Program-made: the position numbers and the translations under genes
Notes under the pieces: model-generated
What the model saw: the letters and a program-made list of their open reading frames with translations, nothing else
Told to the model about the DNA's origin: nothing
Databases searched by the model: none
Shown: positions 24,781 to 38,471 of the stretch, in pieces
How positions within the stretch are numbered: the first letter of the stretch is position 1
How the letters are laid out: each line of letters opens with the position of its first letter
Assembly: GCA_023333565.1 (NCBI GenBank)
Contig: JAJKFH010001941.1
Location: 1,072,853-1,136,852 of the forward strand
DNA: 64,000 bases
Reading direction: 5' to 3'
DNA from: Puffinus mauretanicus
Taxonomy: Eukaryota > Chordata > Aves > Procellariiformes > Procellariidae

Positions 24781-27700
24781 AGTTGTAAAGCCTAACAAAC
24801 ATAGTAATAAACACTGCAACTTGTAAACACTGTCCTTCAAATCACAGCCCTCAGAAAGTATTAAAAATGAAAACAGACTTCATAAAAACATGTCTGGATT
24901 CAGCTGCAAAACTGTATCTGCAATGATACAGTTATGTGCCAAGATTATGTTACTGGATGATCAGCCTCCACTAGAATTTGGACATTCAGACATGTATTTT
25001 GCATGTTATGGCAGATTCTGAGTTCATGGTCGGTTGGTTGTCCACTCACTGTTGTTCAGGCCTGCAGACTCTGACAATAACAGATATCTAACTCGAGAAA
25101 AAATCCTTGAAGGCCAGTATAAGGCTAACAGGCAAGACATACGAGCGACAAATTCAAATTAGCCTCAAGAACAGTGTTTAGGTGCTAAAATTTAGGTCCA
25201 CCAAAAGACATTGTTTCTATATCATGAACCTTTCTTCATGTGGCAGCAACACAACACCTGTCACAATAGTATCTAGTTTAATACCAGCCACATAGAAATC
25301 TGGAAAAGTAAGAATAAGCAGAATGAAGTGAAAGAAAGAAAGAAAACAAAAAAAAAGAAAAATTACTTTCTCCAAAATACCTCCAGAAAGGACAAGAACA
25401 GTCAAAAATTCTATATGTAACAAAAGATAGAGAGCAGTGAAAAGCAGCATGAGAAGAGACAAAAAGAAGAATGTATATAGTACTTTTTAGCATATTGATG
25501 TGGTTACTGGTAGAGAAGTAGTAAAACTTTATCAGCTTAATAAGATCTCAGCAGGCAACTTTAGGGCCATCCTAGGATGAGCAAGGAAAGACTTCTCAAA
25601 TAGACAAGAAATAAAGCAAGCAATGGGTAAACAGTTTCAAGAGCTGCTAAGCAAACCCACATCATAAAAAAATTATTAAAAAAATACTTCCTCAGGAAGA
25701 GAAATGTAACACATCACATGTGTAAAAAAGATTACAGCCGAAAAACTTACATCTGAAGAAAGTTGTAACAGAGGACCAAGGCACTGGTGATATGTCAGAA
25801 GCTGCAGTGTTGGGACATTGGATAAAATGTGGAAATCTGCCACAGGTACATATTCCTTTAGAAAAATGCTGATATTAAATGGGATGTATTTCTAATAAAT
25901 GCTAAGATTTGCCAGAGTTCAACTATTTATTGCCTTTAACATTATCCATAAAAAAAAAAAAAAATTGGTTGAATTTCAAAGAAAATCCTGACAGGGAAGC
26001 CAGTTGGTGGAACACAAAAACAGAGCTAAGCTAAAGCATATCTCCATAAAACAGCACTGAAGGGGAGTTTATGGGCTTTACAGCAAGGGACATGCCAGAA
26101 GCAACACAGGACACACAGGTGTAACAGAGCTATCTTTGTGCCCCTGGCAATGTAATGGCAGCACGGAACATTTCAATTCCGTTTTCTGCATGCTAGAATT
26201 TTCACCTGGTGTACAAATGAAATCTATATGATTTTTTGTGTCATGATAGCATTTCTCTAGAAAAAAAAAGATCCTTCCTACTTTCTGCGTCTGTTTTGCA
26301 GTGTATAAGATACTGAGACAAAAAATGCAACAGTGGAAAAACTACCTTATTGGATTTGAAAGGTGGTGTATTCCTGAAGGCTGAAAGCAAACTCTTGAGA
26401 ATGGGTGACAGTGGAATCAATATTGTTCTTAAAAAGCAGATTCAGCTTTAGCTTAATGTATCCCTCTTCTTTTCAGATGCAAAGGTCCAATACTAAGTCA
26501 CCCTGAGGGATGAGATTTGTTACAAATAGAATATTAATTTAGTTATCTTCCTATATTCTATACTTTACATATGAGATTTTGCAATTTTACCTCTTCTGAT
26601 CAGAATGCAAGTGTACAACAGCTGTTCCACTTTATATTTAACTGAAATTTTGTATATTAATGAAGCACTGTGTGTATATGTTCGCTAAATGGGCAGAGCA
26701 CAGTGTTTAGGCACATACTTGATTTTACATCCATGAGTGACCTCATTAAAGTCGACTGGTTTCCTTGCTTATTAAAAGTTACTGTGTCCCGAGTACCCTG
26801 TTGAACTGGAGTCATAAAGAGGGTTGTACTTGATGAACAAAGATGGTACAAGACATAGGTAGAATTATTTCTCTGTGGAATATATGATTCTGTATGTCAG
26901 GTGAGCAAAAGAAAACTGAAGGTAAAGTTTCTGTTTGTTTTTTCATTAAATCACTTCAGTTCTCTTTTCTTTTTGTTTGCTTTAACACATTAGATCTTTA
27001 AATTGTAAATTGTTTTATATTTTTTCTTAAAAGTAAACTGCTTACAAACTTCTATTCATGCTAAAGTTTATGGAAACAACATCTTGCATACACATTGGCA
27101 AAACTATGCCAAGGGTATTTTACATGTGCATTGCAGAAGTTGATGATGATCCACAATAAACACATTTTTCTAGGAGGGAAATGGCCACATGGCATTTCAG
27201 GATGTGACCTAAAGAACATGACAGTATTAGTTGTCATTGTTAATAAGTGTAATTGAAGTAAGAAAAAAAAGCCAGTTGCTACACATAATACATTATACAT
27301 TCCTGCATAGAAAGCTTTAGTAAAATGTTTGTGTTGTGCTATAAAACACCAAAAAGCTGCATTAAGAGAATAATAAATTTGCAAAGTAAAATTTTTAGAA
27401 GTAATGTCAGAATTAAAATTGCTGTGTAACTTTAACCAAGTTCCATTGTGCTTTCATATAACAGTGAGTAAGTGAACTAATGAATTTTGTACCAAATTTT
27501 CTTCAGAATTTCTACCTCGGTTCCAAAGTCAACCAGTGGGTATTCAGTCAGTCAGTCAGTCAGTGAGGAAATCTACAACATTTTGAAATTAATTTTTCTG
27601 TAAGGTCAGTAATGGTATTCACCACTATAGCTTCTGAGTGAAAGTTAATGTTTGAAAATGTCAACTAATTTATCTTTGCAGCCTTCCTGTGAAAAGGCAG

Positions 27701-30700
27701 AGTTGACTATCCCCAATTTACAGTAGGACAGCAGAAACAAAGCGCAATTAAAGAAAAAAATGTTCAGTAAAGGTGGATGTCCATTTTGAGATGCCTTGTA
27801 CTCATATTTTTAAGAGCACTTGGTGATATATATATAGCATTTCATGTATCCAACATTAGGATCTTGTTGATTCCATCCCATCCACAAACAAGAGTGTAAA
27901 GTGGTGGCAGAACAACTTTCAAGTGATCATGCATAAAACATTTTGTTTATGGAATTCTTGCATGTCTACAACGAATAGAATTCAATTATCTGAATGGTAT
28001 CCAACTGTCTTAGAGGAACCTTTGTCTTCCACGCTCCCACGGTCACCGGGGTCATTTCTTACGTATCTTCCAATTTCTGCAACAAATAAAAGAAGCCTAC
28101 AGAGAGCAGACTCCTTGGCTGTGCAAGCCTTCTCTACTGTGAGTCCATCATGTCTAAAAAGGGGACAAAGAAAAGAATGGGCACACCATAAAATTGCAGG
28201 CTCTTTCATAATTCACAGTAAGGAAGGAGAAAAGCACTTTTTTTTTTTTACTAGGGTGATTGGGCTTAGAAATCTGCTGTTTACCTACCTTTGTAGGACA
28301 AGCTTATGTTGTTAAATTAGATTTTATTGACAGTAATATCCACAAATGTTGTACTACACACATTTCAGAAATGTATCAGCAGATATAAGAGATGGCCTTG
28401 TCATAACCTGTAAAATAAATGATGCAGAGCATCTCTGATATTGTACAGATGAATAAGGACTAGTTTACTTCCTTCTATTTACTGCTAATTTCCTAAAGGG
28501 AAAATTTAGGTCCTTGTAACTCCTTCAATAATGATCCAGGGAGTGGCTGCTGCCTTCTGGAAGGAAGGAGACTGCTAGAATATATCCCAACAGAAAGGTT
28601 TCTCTTTGATACTGCAATATAATGTAATCATATTTTAAAATATTTAAGAGCTGTTCTTGGATTGTACAAAAATCATACAACTTCATATATCAAAAATGTG
28701 ATCTGGGGTGATAAGCAAGGATTTCACAAACATCATCTTTTAAATATGTGTCTTGTATACCTATTTTGCCTGATGGGAGCAATAACTGGGCGTACATATT
28801 GGGGGCCAAAAAGTACACAAGTACATAAAATCTTTAAAATTCAGATTAGCTGACTATTCTTCCGAAGGTGATAAATACAGGGCAGGGTATGTATTCATAA
28901 CATACAAAGAATTATGCACCCATGGTAGCTATGTAACAGGGCTCTGGGGACAGATGCTTCCTGAAGCCATCTGTAGCACTAATTCCAGCAGAAAACACTG
29001 TTCTCTGTGGGAACAGGGCTACAAAAACCATACTTTAAGAGGACAAGAAGTCAGATACAGGTATGCTGTTGGGGCTGAGTGTACTAGTCTAACAACAAGA
29101 AAAGAAAATTATTTACCTGGACACTATACTACTTCTTGCAATCCAAGTTTGAGGATAGATTCTAGCACTTTTGTACTTGTTAATTTTACATACACTAGTA
29201 GCAACTGCATGTCTACTAGAGTGATATGGACTTCTAGAAAGTGACCTTGCACAACCCTAAAACAGGGCTACTCTGGTTTAGATGTTTTCTTTCTCTCTCC
29301 CTCCCTGTTCCCTCCAAGTTAACAGATTTGCTCCAATTTTGTTGTGAGCTTCTCCATGCTGAATCTCCTCTTGTGATTTCCCACCTGCATTTTTCAGCCT
29401 TCTACCTATCTTGGACAGACAGAGGACCAGACTAGCTGATCGCATTGACAAGCAGAGTGCACAGTAGAATCAGGAGTAAGCCCCTTGATTTTAATTCATT
29501 TTTCTCATCATATGTCAACATTGAGGTTTCTCCATGGTTCACTTCTGAGCACCTTCTTCTTAAAATCTAATTCAGGTCTGTAGTTTAGAATTAAGATTTT
29601 TTCATTATCAACCATCTCTCTTCCTCAAACTGTGTAACTGTTCTCCACAAAACCGTAGCTCGTGGCAGCTTTTCATACTATTAGGCTCAGGCTGTGAGTT
29701 CTAGAAGGAGGAGACAAGAAATCAGCTTCTTTCCAAGACAACAGGCAAAGGGGCTGTTTCAGTCATGTCCCCTTCATTGCTCATGTTGATCAGAGTTGCT
29801 AAGGGTATAGAGAAAGTGAGGCCCAGAGGATCAAAGATAGCAAGGCCAAGTGAGAAATTGCTTCTGTTTCTCCTTCTGCCTCACCCACAGCTTTGTCTTC
29901 TGCTTTCTGATTACTTAGAACTGTCTACAGTTCAGGCCACAAAGGTATCATGGGGAGAAAAGTCTCATCGCAATGCCTAATAAGCAGAAAACTCGGGCTA
30001 CCTTGAGGAAATAAGGTTAAGTTTGTGGACTGATGTTAAAAAACCATGTTTTAACCAGTAAGCAGAAACAGTCTGATAGTGTGATCTTTGAGAGACAACA
30101 AACATGAAGGTCCTCGATGTCATTCTCACATATCCACTTTAAAGAGTAGAACTGCACTTTAATGAACCAAGTTTGAATGTTTGTTACCCAGCACATGTCT
30201 GCATATTTAAAATTTCCCTGTGGGTAAAAGAACTATGTGGTTTTGAGTACCAGATGAGTTGATCCAGGATATTTTATTATTTTGATCTAGCCTGGTGGTC
30301 TCTAGAAGAACACAATTCTATTTTCAACTTATTTTCTTCTTTCTTAATCTTCCAACAAGCATTTAAATGAGAATTACCATCAAATTATGTCTCACTGTTA
30401 CTGGACACATTTCTGGCTTTTGATGTCCTTCTTTTATCTCTACAGTTGTATCCAGATATTTCCTTGGTGTTCTGGTTCTGCATGTTTACAAGTTTCCACA
30501 TGAGCATGAGTTTTCTACAGCTTCAAGGTGGTTCATATTATTTCCTATCATTGACAAAGACTTCAGCCTCAGCCAAATTGCTGACATTGGTTCAGAGCCA
30601 ACATGTAGGTGAAAATACTAAATGAAGCAACAAACTCTCTACCTATGTCTATCAGAAATAAAATACCCTTGTTGTTTTGGGGCTACATATGTCACTGAAC

Positions 30701-31334
30701 TCCTGACAGAACGGTTACACTATAGGATCTAGTTAAAGTCAGTTTTATTAGTGTACTTCTTAAAGCCCAACCAGGAAGACAATACAGGTCCAGCGTACTC
30801 CTTGACCTGGAAAACAGTAGGATGTTTGAGGCAGTTTATTTTAGTAGCTCACATATCCAAACTCTTTCACACCTTATTCCTTCATCAGACTGTTTCTAAG
30901 ATGTTCAATCTCCTGGCAGTCCCAGCCAGAGAAGCAGCCACAATCAGAAGTGGCAAGAAAATGCTTCCAGAATTGTAATTTACCTCTGCCACCAAAGCGG
31001 GGGATCTCTCTTTGCTTTTTAAAGAGGAACAAATGAAGCCCTGCATCTCTGGGTCTCCTTCTCTTGTCTGTAACAGAATTGAAATAAGTTCTAGATATAC
31101 CTCAAAAAGAGGTAGGATGAAGAAAAACACTCTTCCAAGGCCCTATCTGAGTGTTCTGCTTCTTAGCCTCCCTACTGCTTTGAGCAGGAGCCCACAACAA
31201 CTGTGTGTATGTCAAGGAAATCCAAAGCATTGCCTGTGCATCTGGTAAGGGAATGAATGAACGTAGGAATACTAAGTGTCTGTTCATGGCAAAAGGGATT
31301 ATGTGGAAGCAAAGAAAATATGAAAGAAAGGAAT
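24781..31334. other. Unique AT-rich non-coding DNA
   Basis: No recognised gene. It contains an (A)15 run at 25950-25964, five perfect CAGT units at 27545-27564 and three exon-like segments with splice consensus described as findings (25751-25801 minus, 27982-28076 minus, 31188-31244 plus). The 130-codon frame at 27923-28315 overlaps the minus-strand candidate and shows no domain. Confidence 0.65.
27545..27564. repeat. (CAGT)5 microsatellite
   Basis: Five perfect CAGT units. A short tetranucleotide microsatellite, likely length-variable. Confidence 0.9.
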
Positions 31335-32430
31335 CGTCACTCCTATCTTCAAAGAAATCAAATGTAATTTCAAGGACAAGAAGGAAGATCCGGGGAACTA
31401 TAGGCTGGTCAGCCTCACTTCGGTCCCCCAGAGCAACTAATCCTGGAAACCATTTCCAAACACATGAAGGACAAGAAGATGATTAGAAGTAGTCAGTGTA
31501 GGTTTACCTGGTCATGCTTAACCAACCAGATGATAGCCTCAAACAATGAAATGACTACCTTGCCAGATGATGGAAAGAATAATGAATGATGTTTACCTCA
31601 ACTTTATTAAGGCCTTTGACAGAGTCTCCTATAACAACCTCATAGACAAGCTGACATAGTATGGGTTAGATAAGCGGAGAGCGAGGTGGTTTGAAAGTGG
31701 CTGAACAGCCAAGCCCAGAGGGTTGTGATCAGTGGCACAAAGTCCAGTTGGAGGCGAGTCACTAGTGGTGTACCCCAGGAGTCAATACTGGGGTCAATAT
31801 TGTTTAACCTCTTCATTAAGGAGCTAGAAGATGGGGCAGAATGAACCCTCAGCAAGTTCAGAGATGATACAAAACTGGGAGAAGTGACTTCAACAAGATG
31901 GGGAACTGGGCAGAGAGGAATCTGATGAAGTTCAATAAAGGGAAATGTGAAGTCCTGCCCATGGGGAGGAATAAACCTATGCACCAGTAAACACTGGGGG
32001 CTGACTTTCTGGAAAGCAGCTCTGTAGAGAAAGACTTTGGGGTCCCAGTGGACAACAAGTTGAACGCAAGCCAGCAATACACTATCACAGCAAAGGCGAC
32101 CAACAGCATTTAGGGCTGCATCAGGAAGAGTGTTGCTAGCAGGTTGAAGGAGGTGACCCTTTCTATCTACTCAACACTGATGAGGCCATATCTGAAACAC
32201 TGTGTCCAGTTCTGGGCTCCAACAGTACAAGAGAGAGATGAACTTACTGGAACAAGGAAGGGCTACAGAGATGATTAAGGGACTGGAGCATCTCATATGA
32301 GGAGAGCTTGAGACTCTTCTGCCTGGAGAAGAGAAGACTCAGGGGGATCTCATCAAGGTGTGTAGATACCTGATGGGAATGAATGAAGAAGAGCCAGACT
32401 GTTCTCAGTAGTGCCTAGTGACAGGACTCA
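31335..32430 (+). mobile_element. Old CR1 LINE fragment, reverse-transcriptase region
   Basis: Plus-strand conceptual translation in shifting frames gives landmarks of CR1 ORF2 in the expected order: EDPGNYRLVSLTSVP near 31385, NFIKAFDRVSYNNLIDKL near 31600, [17 protein letters not shown] near 31770 (motif around SGVPQGSVLGP in intact copies), then FRDDTKLG near 31860 where the polymerase-core motif A(D)D is degraded to RDD, and later EKDFGVPVDNKLN and [15 protein letters not shown]. Stops and frameshifts are numerous, so it is dead. The 5' end (endonuclease) is missing, and the 3' end breaks off near 32430 at TAGTGCCTAGTGACAGGACT, before the 3' tail, which implies later deletion or a broken copy. 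The minus-strand frames at 31640-32109 are antisense shadows of it. Confidence 0.92.
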
Positions 32431-35400
32431 AACGTTCAAATATTGGTTTGGACATTCAGAAAACTTTTTTAAGTAACTTAATAAATAAAAAATCCAATTA
32501 CTTTTTTAATCTTTCAAAATGAAGATGACTGCAGAATATTATTTTTAAGCAATTTTCGTTCATTTAGCCATATATTTAATTTGTTTTGAAAACTGTAAAA
32601 CTTTCCTTTTTAAATGATGAATGATGGACTTCTGTCAGATACTTTTCAGAAAGTAGAATTTTTGTTTCCTGGAAAACTCTGACATTTTAACATTTCCCCC
32701 CTTCTAAATTGAAGCAAAGTAAATGTTTCGCCTAGGACATTTTTAAAATTCACTTAAGGTCAAGTTTTAATTCTGACTTTTTTATTTTTGACTAATTTAT
32801 AATATCAAACACAATCCTGAATGAAATGTTGTTCCAAAATGAAACATTCAAATATTCTGTCATGACAAGATTATAAAAAAAGTTATCAAAAAGCTTTGTT
32901 TTGATTGAAAGCAAAACAAACAAAGTATAGTCAATCCTGACACATTCCCACAGAACATTTACAACTGAATTAATTGGCATTTTCTCACTGAGAAACATTC
33001 TGCTCAAAATTTCTGAGCCCCCTCCACTGACAAGTGCATGGAATCATTACTCTGTCCCAGGCAACCCACCATACAGGCACGCAACCTGTTGAGCTGACAA
33101 GATGTCTATTGAGAATGCTGACCTTTTTAAGGTGGGATAACATTACTATATTCCTATCACAAAGGTAGAATAAGGACGAAACTGTTCCCAGAGAGGTGTC
33201 TCAGATGGACAGTTTATCCCTGTGCTTCCCCTGAGACAACATTTTTATCCATTGTTTTTGCTCCAGACCATACCTGGAAGTAGCACCTAGTCCTTTAATA
33301 GGTCATTTAATATTATTGCATGATTACATGGAAGATTTTGGATATTCATCATGTAATAAAACTAATCCGTGGGGGAAAACATAATGGAATTAATGGGGTG
33401 GTTTTAAACCATGATCTTTAAAAATGTTCGAAAACAGTCTCAAAGTGTGCTACCAGAATGACATGAATTAACTGTGAAAGCTTGCTGATGCACACCAGGC
33501 TTCAGTTAAACATGTTAAAGCATCACATATGTTTTACCATGATTTACAAAATTTGCTGCTATTGATTTTTATATTCACATTAGTATTTGAAAGGTGAGCT
33601 ACTTTTGAAACTTATTGCATTGTTTTCATTTTAATCATTTTAGATTAATAAAGTTTAAAAAAATAGACGAGAAAGTGCTGCCCTCCATTCCTATTCATTC
33701 AACTCATCGAAGAAAACTTCTGGTTTTCTCCCCACCTCCCTTTCTAGGATGACTTGCTGTAAAGATCTCTGCCTTTACCCCTAGAAACAAAGGTTCCTGC
33801 AGCACACCATTGAAAATTGAATGGTAAATGTTCACAGGGAATCTCTTTAGCAGATTCACTTCACACTTGTCTGAACTCTTAAATGCTTTGTTGCTAGTAA
33901 ATTTTAGACTATTATATGACCACATCAGAAAGGAGAGTCCCCAGAAGCTGAAGGTACATATACACATATATACCATTTACACATAATGAACTCTAACTGT
34001 CACGAGCAGAAAACTTTAGTCACAACCGAACCCAAACAGGAAACTAAAGCAAAACGTGTTGTTTTGGCTCAGTTATGTATAATTTTGCATGAAGTACACC
34101 AGTTTATTCAAGCAGAAGAGCCTCTACAGATCCACAGATCTCAACAGAGATGACAGGAAGAACTGAATATACAGTGGTGACCACTACATGTAAATATTCT
34201 GAATAAAACAAACACATGGTTATATCTAAGATACAGGTTTCAGAGACTGCACAGGTAAGAGGCATACAATCTTGTCTCCTATTAGGTGGAAACTTCTGAC
34301 TTAATATTGACTTTATAATGGCAAGTAGCAAGATAGAAAACAAGAGTATTGACAAAACAGCTTTTATTTTCCCCTGATGTCATCTGGTCATGTCACTCAT
34401 CACAGTTAAATCCAATCTCTAATTGCAACAAGCTATTATGAACAGCATTCATGAATTTATTTCATGGTGCTATGCCAAGCCTGCATTTAAGCACATGCTT
34501 TAGTCATTTCTACTTCTACTTCTACAACTATCTGTGTCTGAAGTCCTCTTCACCTCGAAAGAACTGGGCTTGTTGACAAAAAGTATGTGTGCATATGTAA
34601 TGTGTAATATCATAAAAAACATACGCACACATTTTTTCTTGTCTACGTGTGTACCCTTACTTTCATCACATTTTGCTATTCCTTTTATCATCTTATTATA
34701 TTTTACAATTTCATCTGTGGAAAAGATTGAATTTTGAAAATGCAGGAATCTTGCACTTGTTGCTCCATTTACACATGTGGAAGATGACTGCAAAATGCAA
34801 GCAAAACACAATATTGTCAGTATGAAAATGTTTCACAGCCACATTGCATGAGCAGAGGCAAGTGTAGGAAATGACAATGAACCACTGTCTTCTGCTTTGC
34901 ATCATTCTCATATTGGGCACTATAAGTCATTATGAACTCATCAAGACTGCCATGTCTATGAAAGCCCCTGCCAAATCTGCAGCCACTTTCAAGGCTCTTT
35001 TACACAACCAGAATTATAGAAAGGAACAAAAATATAAAGCAGACTCAGCCCACAGTATTTTAGTGCTAAATAATAAGACTGGGTGCAATATTGCATATCA
35101 AGACCGGTAAAGACACAAAATGTCTACCAGTTATACGAGATGTAGCTCTATTATGATTGTATTGTGAGGAATATTATTCTGAAACATAAAAACACGGCCT
35201 ACCAGATGCTGAAGTGCACATGACTTTTTAATGTGTTTCTTTAATGCTGGTAAACCTAAAATTGAAGAAGTGAATGTTTATATTTAGCAACGGTTGGTGA
35301 CAGCATGATCAATGTATCAGTCTAGTTTTGAAAAATTCAGTTCTAGATCTTTTTCCTCCATTTACTCATATTCTTCTTCCTACATGGTAGCAAAATCACC

Positions 35401-38400
35401 AATTAAAATTAATTTTATTGATTTTTGCTCAGGAGGTAGAAGGTAATCATTTCAATCTCAAAGCCCATAAACATAATTTGCACTCACAAAACTCAGAAGT
35501 AATTGATTTTAGACACTAAAATGATCTCTGATTTCCCATTCTTCTAAGTCAGTTTTTGAGTGAATCATTCAAAATGCTCATGGACTATAACATATAGTGA
35601 AACCATCTATTAAAACTAAAAAGCAGTTTTAAATGCTTCCTAGTTGATGGGAATCTCAACAGAATCCTTTGCAGTGGGGGTATGGGGGGCATGTGCACAA
35701 ATGAGGTTTAGCAGAGCAATGTCATACAAAACATGAATAGTATAGGTAATGAAGTATCAAGATAATAAGATATATGTGAATGCACAAGTACTCTAAAACA
35801 TTTAAGTTAAAAGCTTAACTTAAATGTGCTAGAAAAATAAGAATTTACAGAAAGTCTTTTACAACATGCAACAAGTTACGACACAAAATGATTGCTACAA
35901 GGTGTAGCCTTTGGTGGGGTTTTTGCTGCCTTATCCTCAGGCTCACAGCGTCAGACATGTGGCAATTCTGCTCAGGGCAAAAGAGCATGCATCTGGAAAA
36001 TTATATGCATATGTATATGAAAAATTACAAAGCAGTCCTTCAAAAGAGCATGGCCTTTTTTTTTCTCTTTTCCAAAATATGAGAGCTAAATAGTCTCAAC
36101 TTCTTCGTATTGTCTTTACAATGAATAACCTATAGTGTTCTTGTTTTGTCCAACATTGTCTCTTAAACCTCCACTCTGCAATGCCAGCACTACATATCAG
36201 TATTAGGACAGAAAAATGAAGAAAAGTAACGTCTATAAACTTGGAAGGGAGAAGAAAAAGACAGAGGTTGAAATGACAATGTCAGAATCTTCTACAGCTC
36301 TTAGTAATATTTTCCTCCTCTGGAAAAGAAATTTTCCAACCATCATACACACTAAATATATACAGTCCATACATACTTAGTCCCTGGTACAGACAGGGAC
36401 TGCAGACTCTTTTCCTTAAGTCGTTATTTCTGATTTTAATTTTCCTTGCTCATTCAGTATTTCCAGCATAGAGAAAAAAACGGAGAAAAATATTTCACTA
36501 GGGCTTCATTATTTGACTAACTAATAATAAAATAAATATTTTTTACTCTGTTGCTCCCATTAGGCTGTATCTTGGCATGAATTTTTAAGGGGTTCCTTAT
36601 GATTTTAAACCCCACCCCTCCCATTCAGCTTAAAAGGGATGCCTACATTGCCAAAAGTTAATATTTTCATAAATGTTTCTCATAAACATTCACTTCCTTG
36701 CTGTCATCTCAGCATTTCTGGGATCTTTTGAAATTGTTTCTTCCTCATGTCTACTGTGATCTTGAAAGCTGTTAACAGACTAACTGTGGGCAGAAAGAAA
36801 GATCATCTTTGTACGTACAGGGTAAACTCTCCACTGTCTTTGCTGGCGCAGTTCCATTCAACAGCTCCTTTGGCACCCACAGTACTCTGCCTCTTTACGC
36901 TAGAGCTTGGCCTACGGCTTAACTGTAACAGCTTAGGCCTTTCTCTCATAGCACATATACCCATTTTTCTTCCTTGGTATTTCTTTGGTATTCTTTCTTG
37001 GTATTTTCTATATGTAATTTCTTAATACTTAAAGAATACTTTAAGAATTAACTGAATGAAGGAATGATGATTTCAAGCATGCATCCCAATCAAGTATAGG
37101 AGTGCATGTATTCACTTGAACACTTCCACAAAAATCAAAAGAGACATGCACATTTACACTCAAGGCTGCTCTACAGGCTGTTCAGCTGCTGAAATATCTT
37201 AGACAAACAAAACTGAATGAACTAAAAAGACCTTAGACCTCCCTTCCTTTCAACTTTCAGTTCTGTGCTGCTGTCTTGACGGTTGGAGTCTTCCCCTTGT
37301 TCTCCAGGTGTTAAATCTTCTGAGCTTTTAGACCTACTACCAAGCTATTTCCCTGCCTTTCTACTTGATTCTTGGCGTTAAGAGTTTCACTTCCAGCAAG
37401 AAAAACACTATGTAGTTTCTTTAACTGCATCTAATGCTAATCGCTTCCCCTAGGTGTGCAAGTTGCAACTGCTGGTGTCCCCCTTGAGCCCATTCTTGTG
37501 GCAGTGCTTTAGCTTTTTTCAGAAAGGTACCTGTGACGCAGCGGGCAGAAATTCCTTGACACGATTTCTCTTTCCTTTAAAAAGTCCTCAGTTTTCCTTG
37601 TCAACAGCTCCTACGCTTCAGACACCTCAACCCTCCTCCCATTCATGCTGTAGGTTGCAGTATTTCTTCAGTGACCTCTTTTCCTCGTTACCCTAGGGAT
37701 GGTTGCCCAGGCTTTTCCGAACAGGGATATAATCATGTTCAGCTGGTTTTTGTTTTTCTTTGTTTAAGACATGTTCTCCCTCAAGTTAAACATTAAACAG
37801 CTCAGGCCTGACACATCCAGCCAACAGCAACAGAATACATAGTCTTTAAGATGGCAAAAAGTCACTGTCATACCAGTCTGAAGAGGTGTGTGCAAGCACA
37901 GAAGCAAAGGGAGTAAGTTCCCTCTAGTGCTGTACCACCCGTGGCTACTCAGTGCCTCTGCAGTCCAGCAGTTGCTGGGGGCAGCTGGACAATGCTGTTG
38001 GGTCACGATGAGGAGAGGAGGTGCCAGCACAGGGCTGTAAGTTCACAGTAGTTCCAAAGCAAGAGAGAGGCATGGGGAGCAGGGAAGAAACATGAAGTTC
38101 TACCAGTCCATACAGCACACATGGCATGTGATGAACCATGTGGTGAACAAGAATCATCTACTGAGGACAGCACACAATGCAGACAGCAGAACAGTACTGT
38201 ACCTGGGCTGGCACCTCCTCATTACCTCCTTCCAACCCAGGTATGCACATTTCCCTTTGGAAAAGAGCTGCTAGCTAATGTCTCATTGCTTCGAAAGGGT
38301 GGGCCGTAGGCTAGGACATTCTTGCTTTTTCCTGTTTTGCTGCCTTTCTGCTTTTACTTTCAAATCGTGCTTCCTTCTACTGCGGTGCTGGATCCAATAC

Positions 38401-38471
38401 AATCCCCATTTTTCCTTTTCTCCTCCGTCCTCATCTGAGTCTTTCTACTGCCTCTCTTACATTACAAAATT
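32431..38471. other. Unique AT-rich non-coding DNA
   Basis: No gene is supported. Overlapping short frames on both strands near 34500-34900 lack domains. A perfect 12-bp inverted repeat at 35798-35827 is listed separately. The stretch 33400-33660 is very AT-rich and would be a reasonable place to test for conservation, but I cannot judge that from one sequence. Confidence 0.7.
35798..35827. repeat. Perfect 12-bp inverted repeat, 6-nt loop
   Basis: ACATTTAAGTTA at 35798-35809 is followed after AAAGCT by its exact reverse complement at 35816-35827. The RNA or single-stranded DNA would form a stable but AT-rich hairpin. No flanking target-site duplication marks it as a transposon end, and it is too short for a typical miRNA precursor. 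Confidence 0.8.

Noticed and set aside
24583..24840. Three overlapping frames rich in Arg-Glu-Gly-Lys or Leu-Pro-Ser
   Set aside because: They are direct translations of the AGGGA/AGGCG array and carry no other content.
31640..32109. Minus-strand frames of 145 and 83 codons
   Set aside because: They are antisense to the CR1 reverse-transcriptase fragment, which reads correctly on the plus strand.
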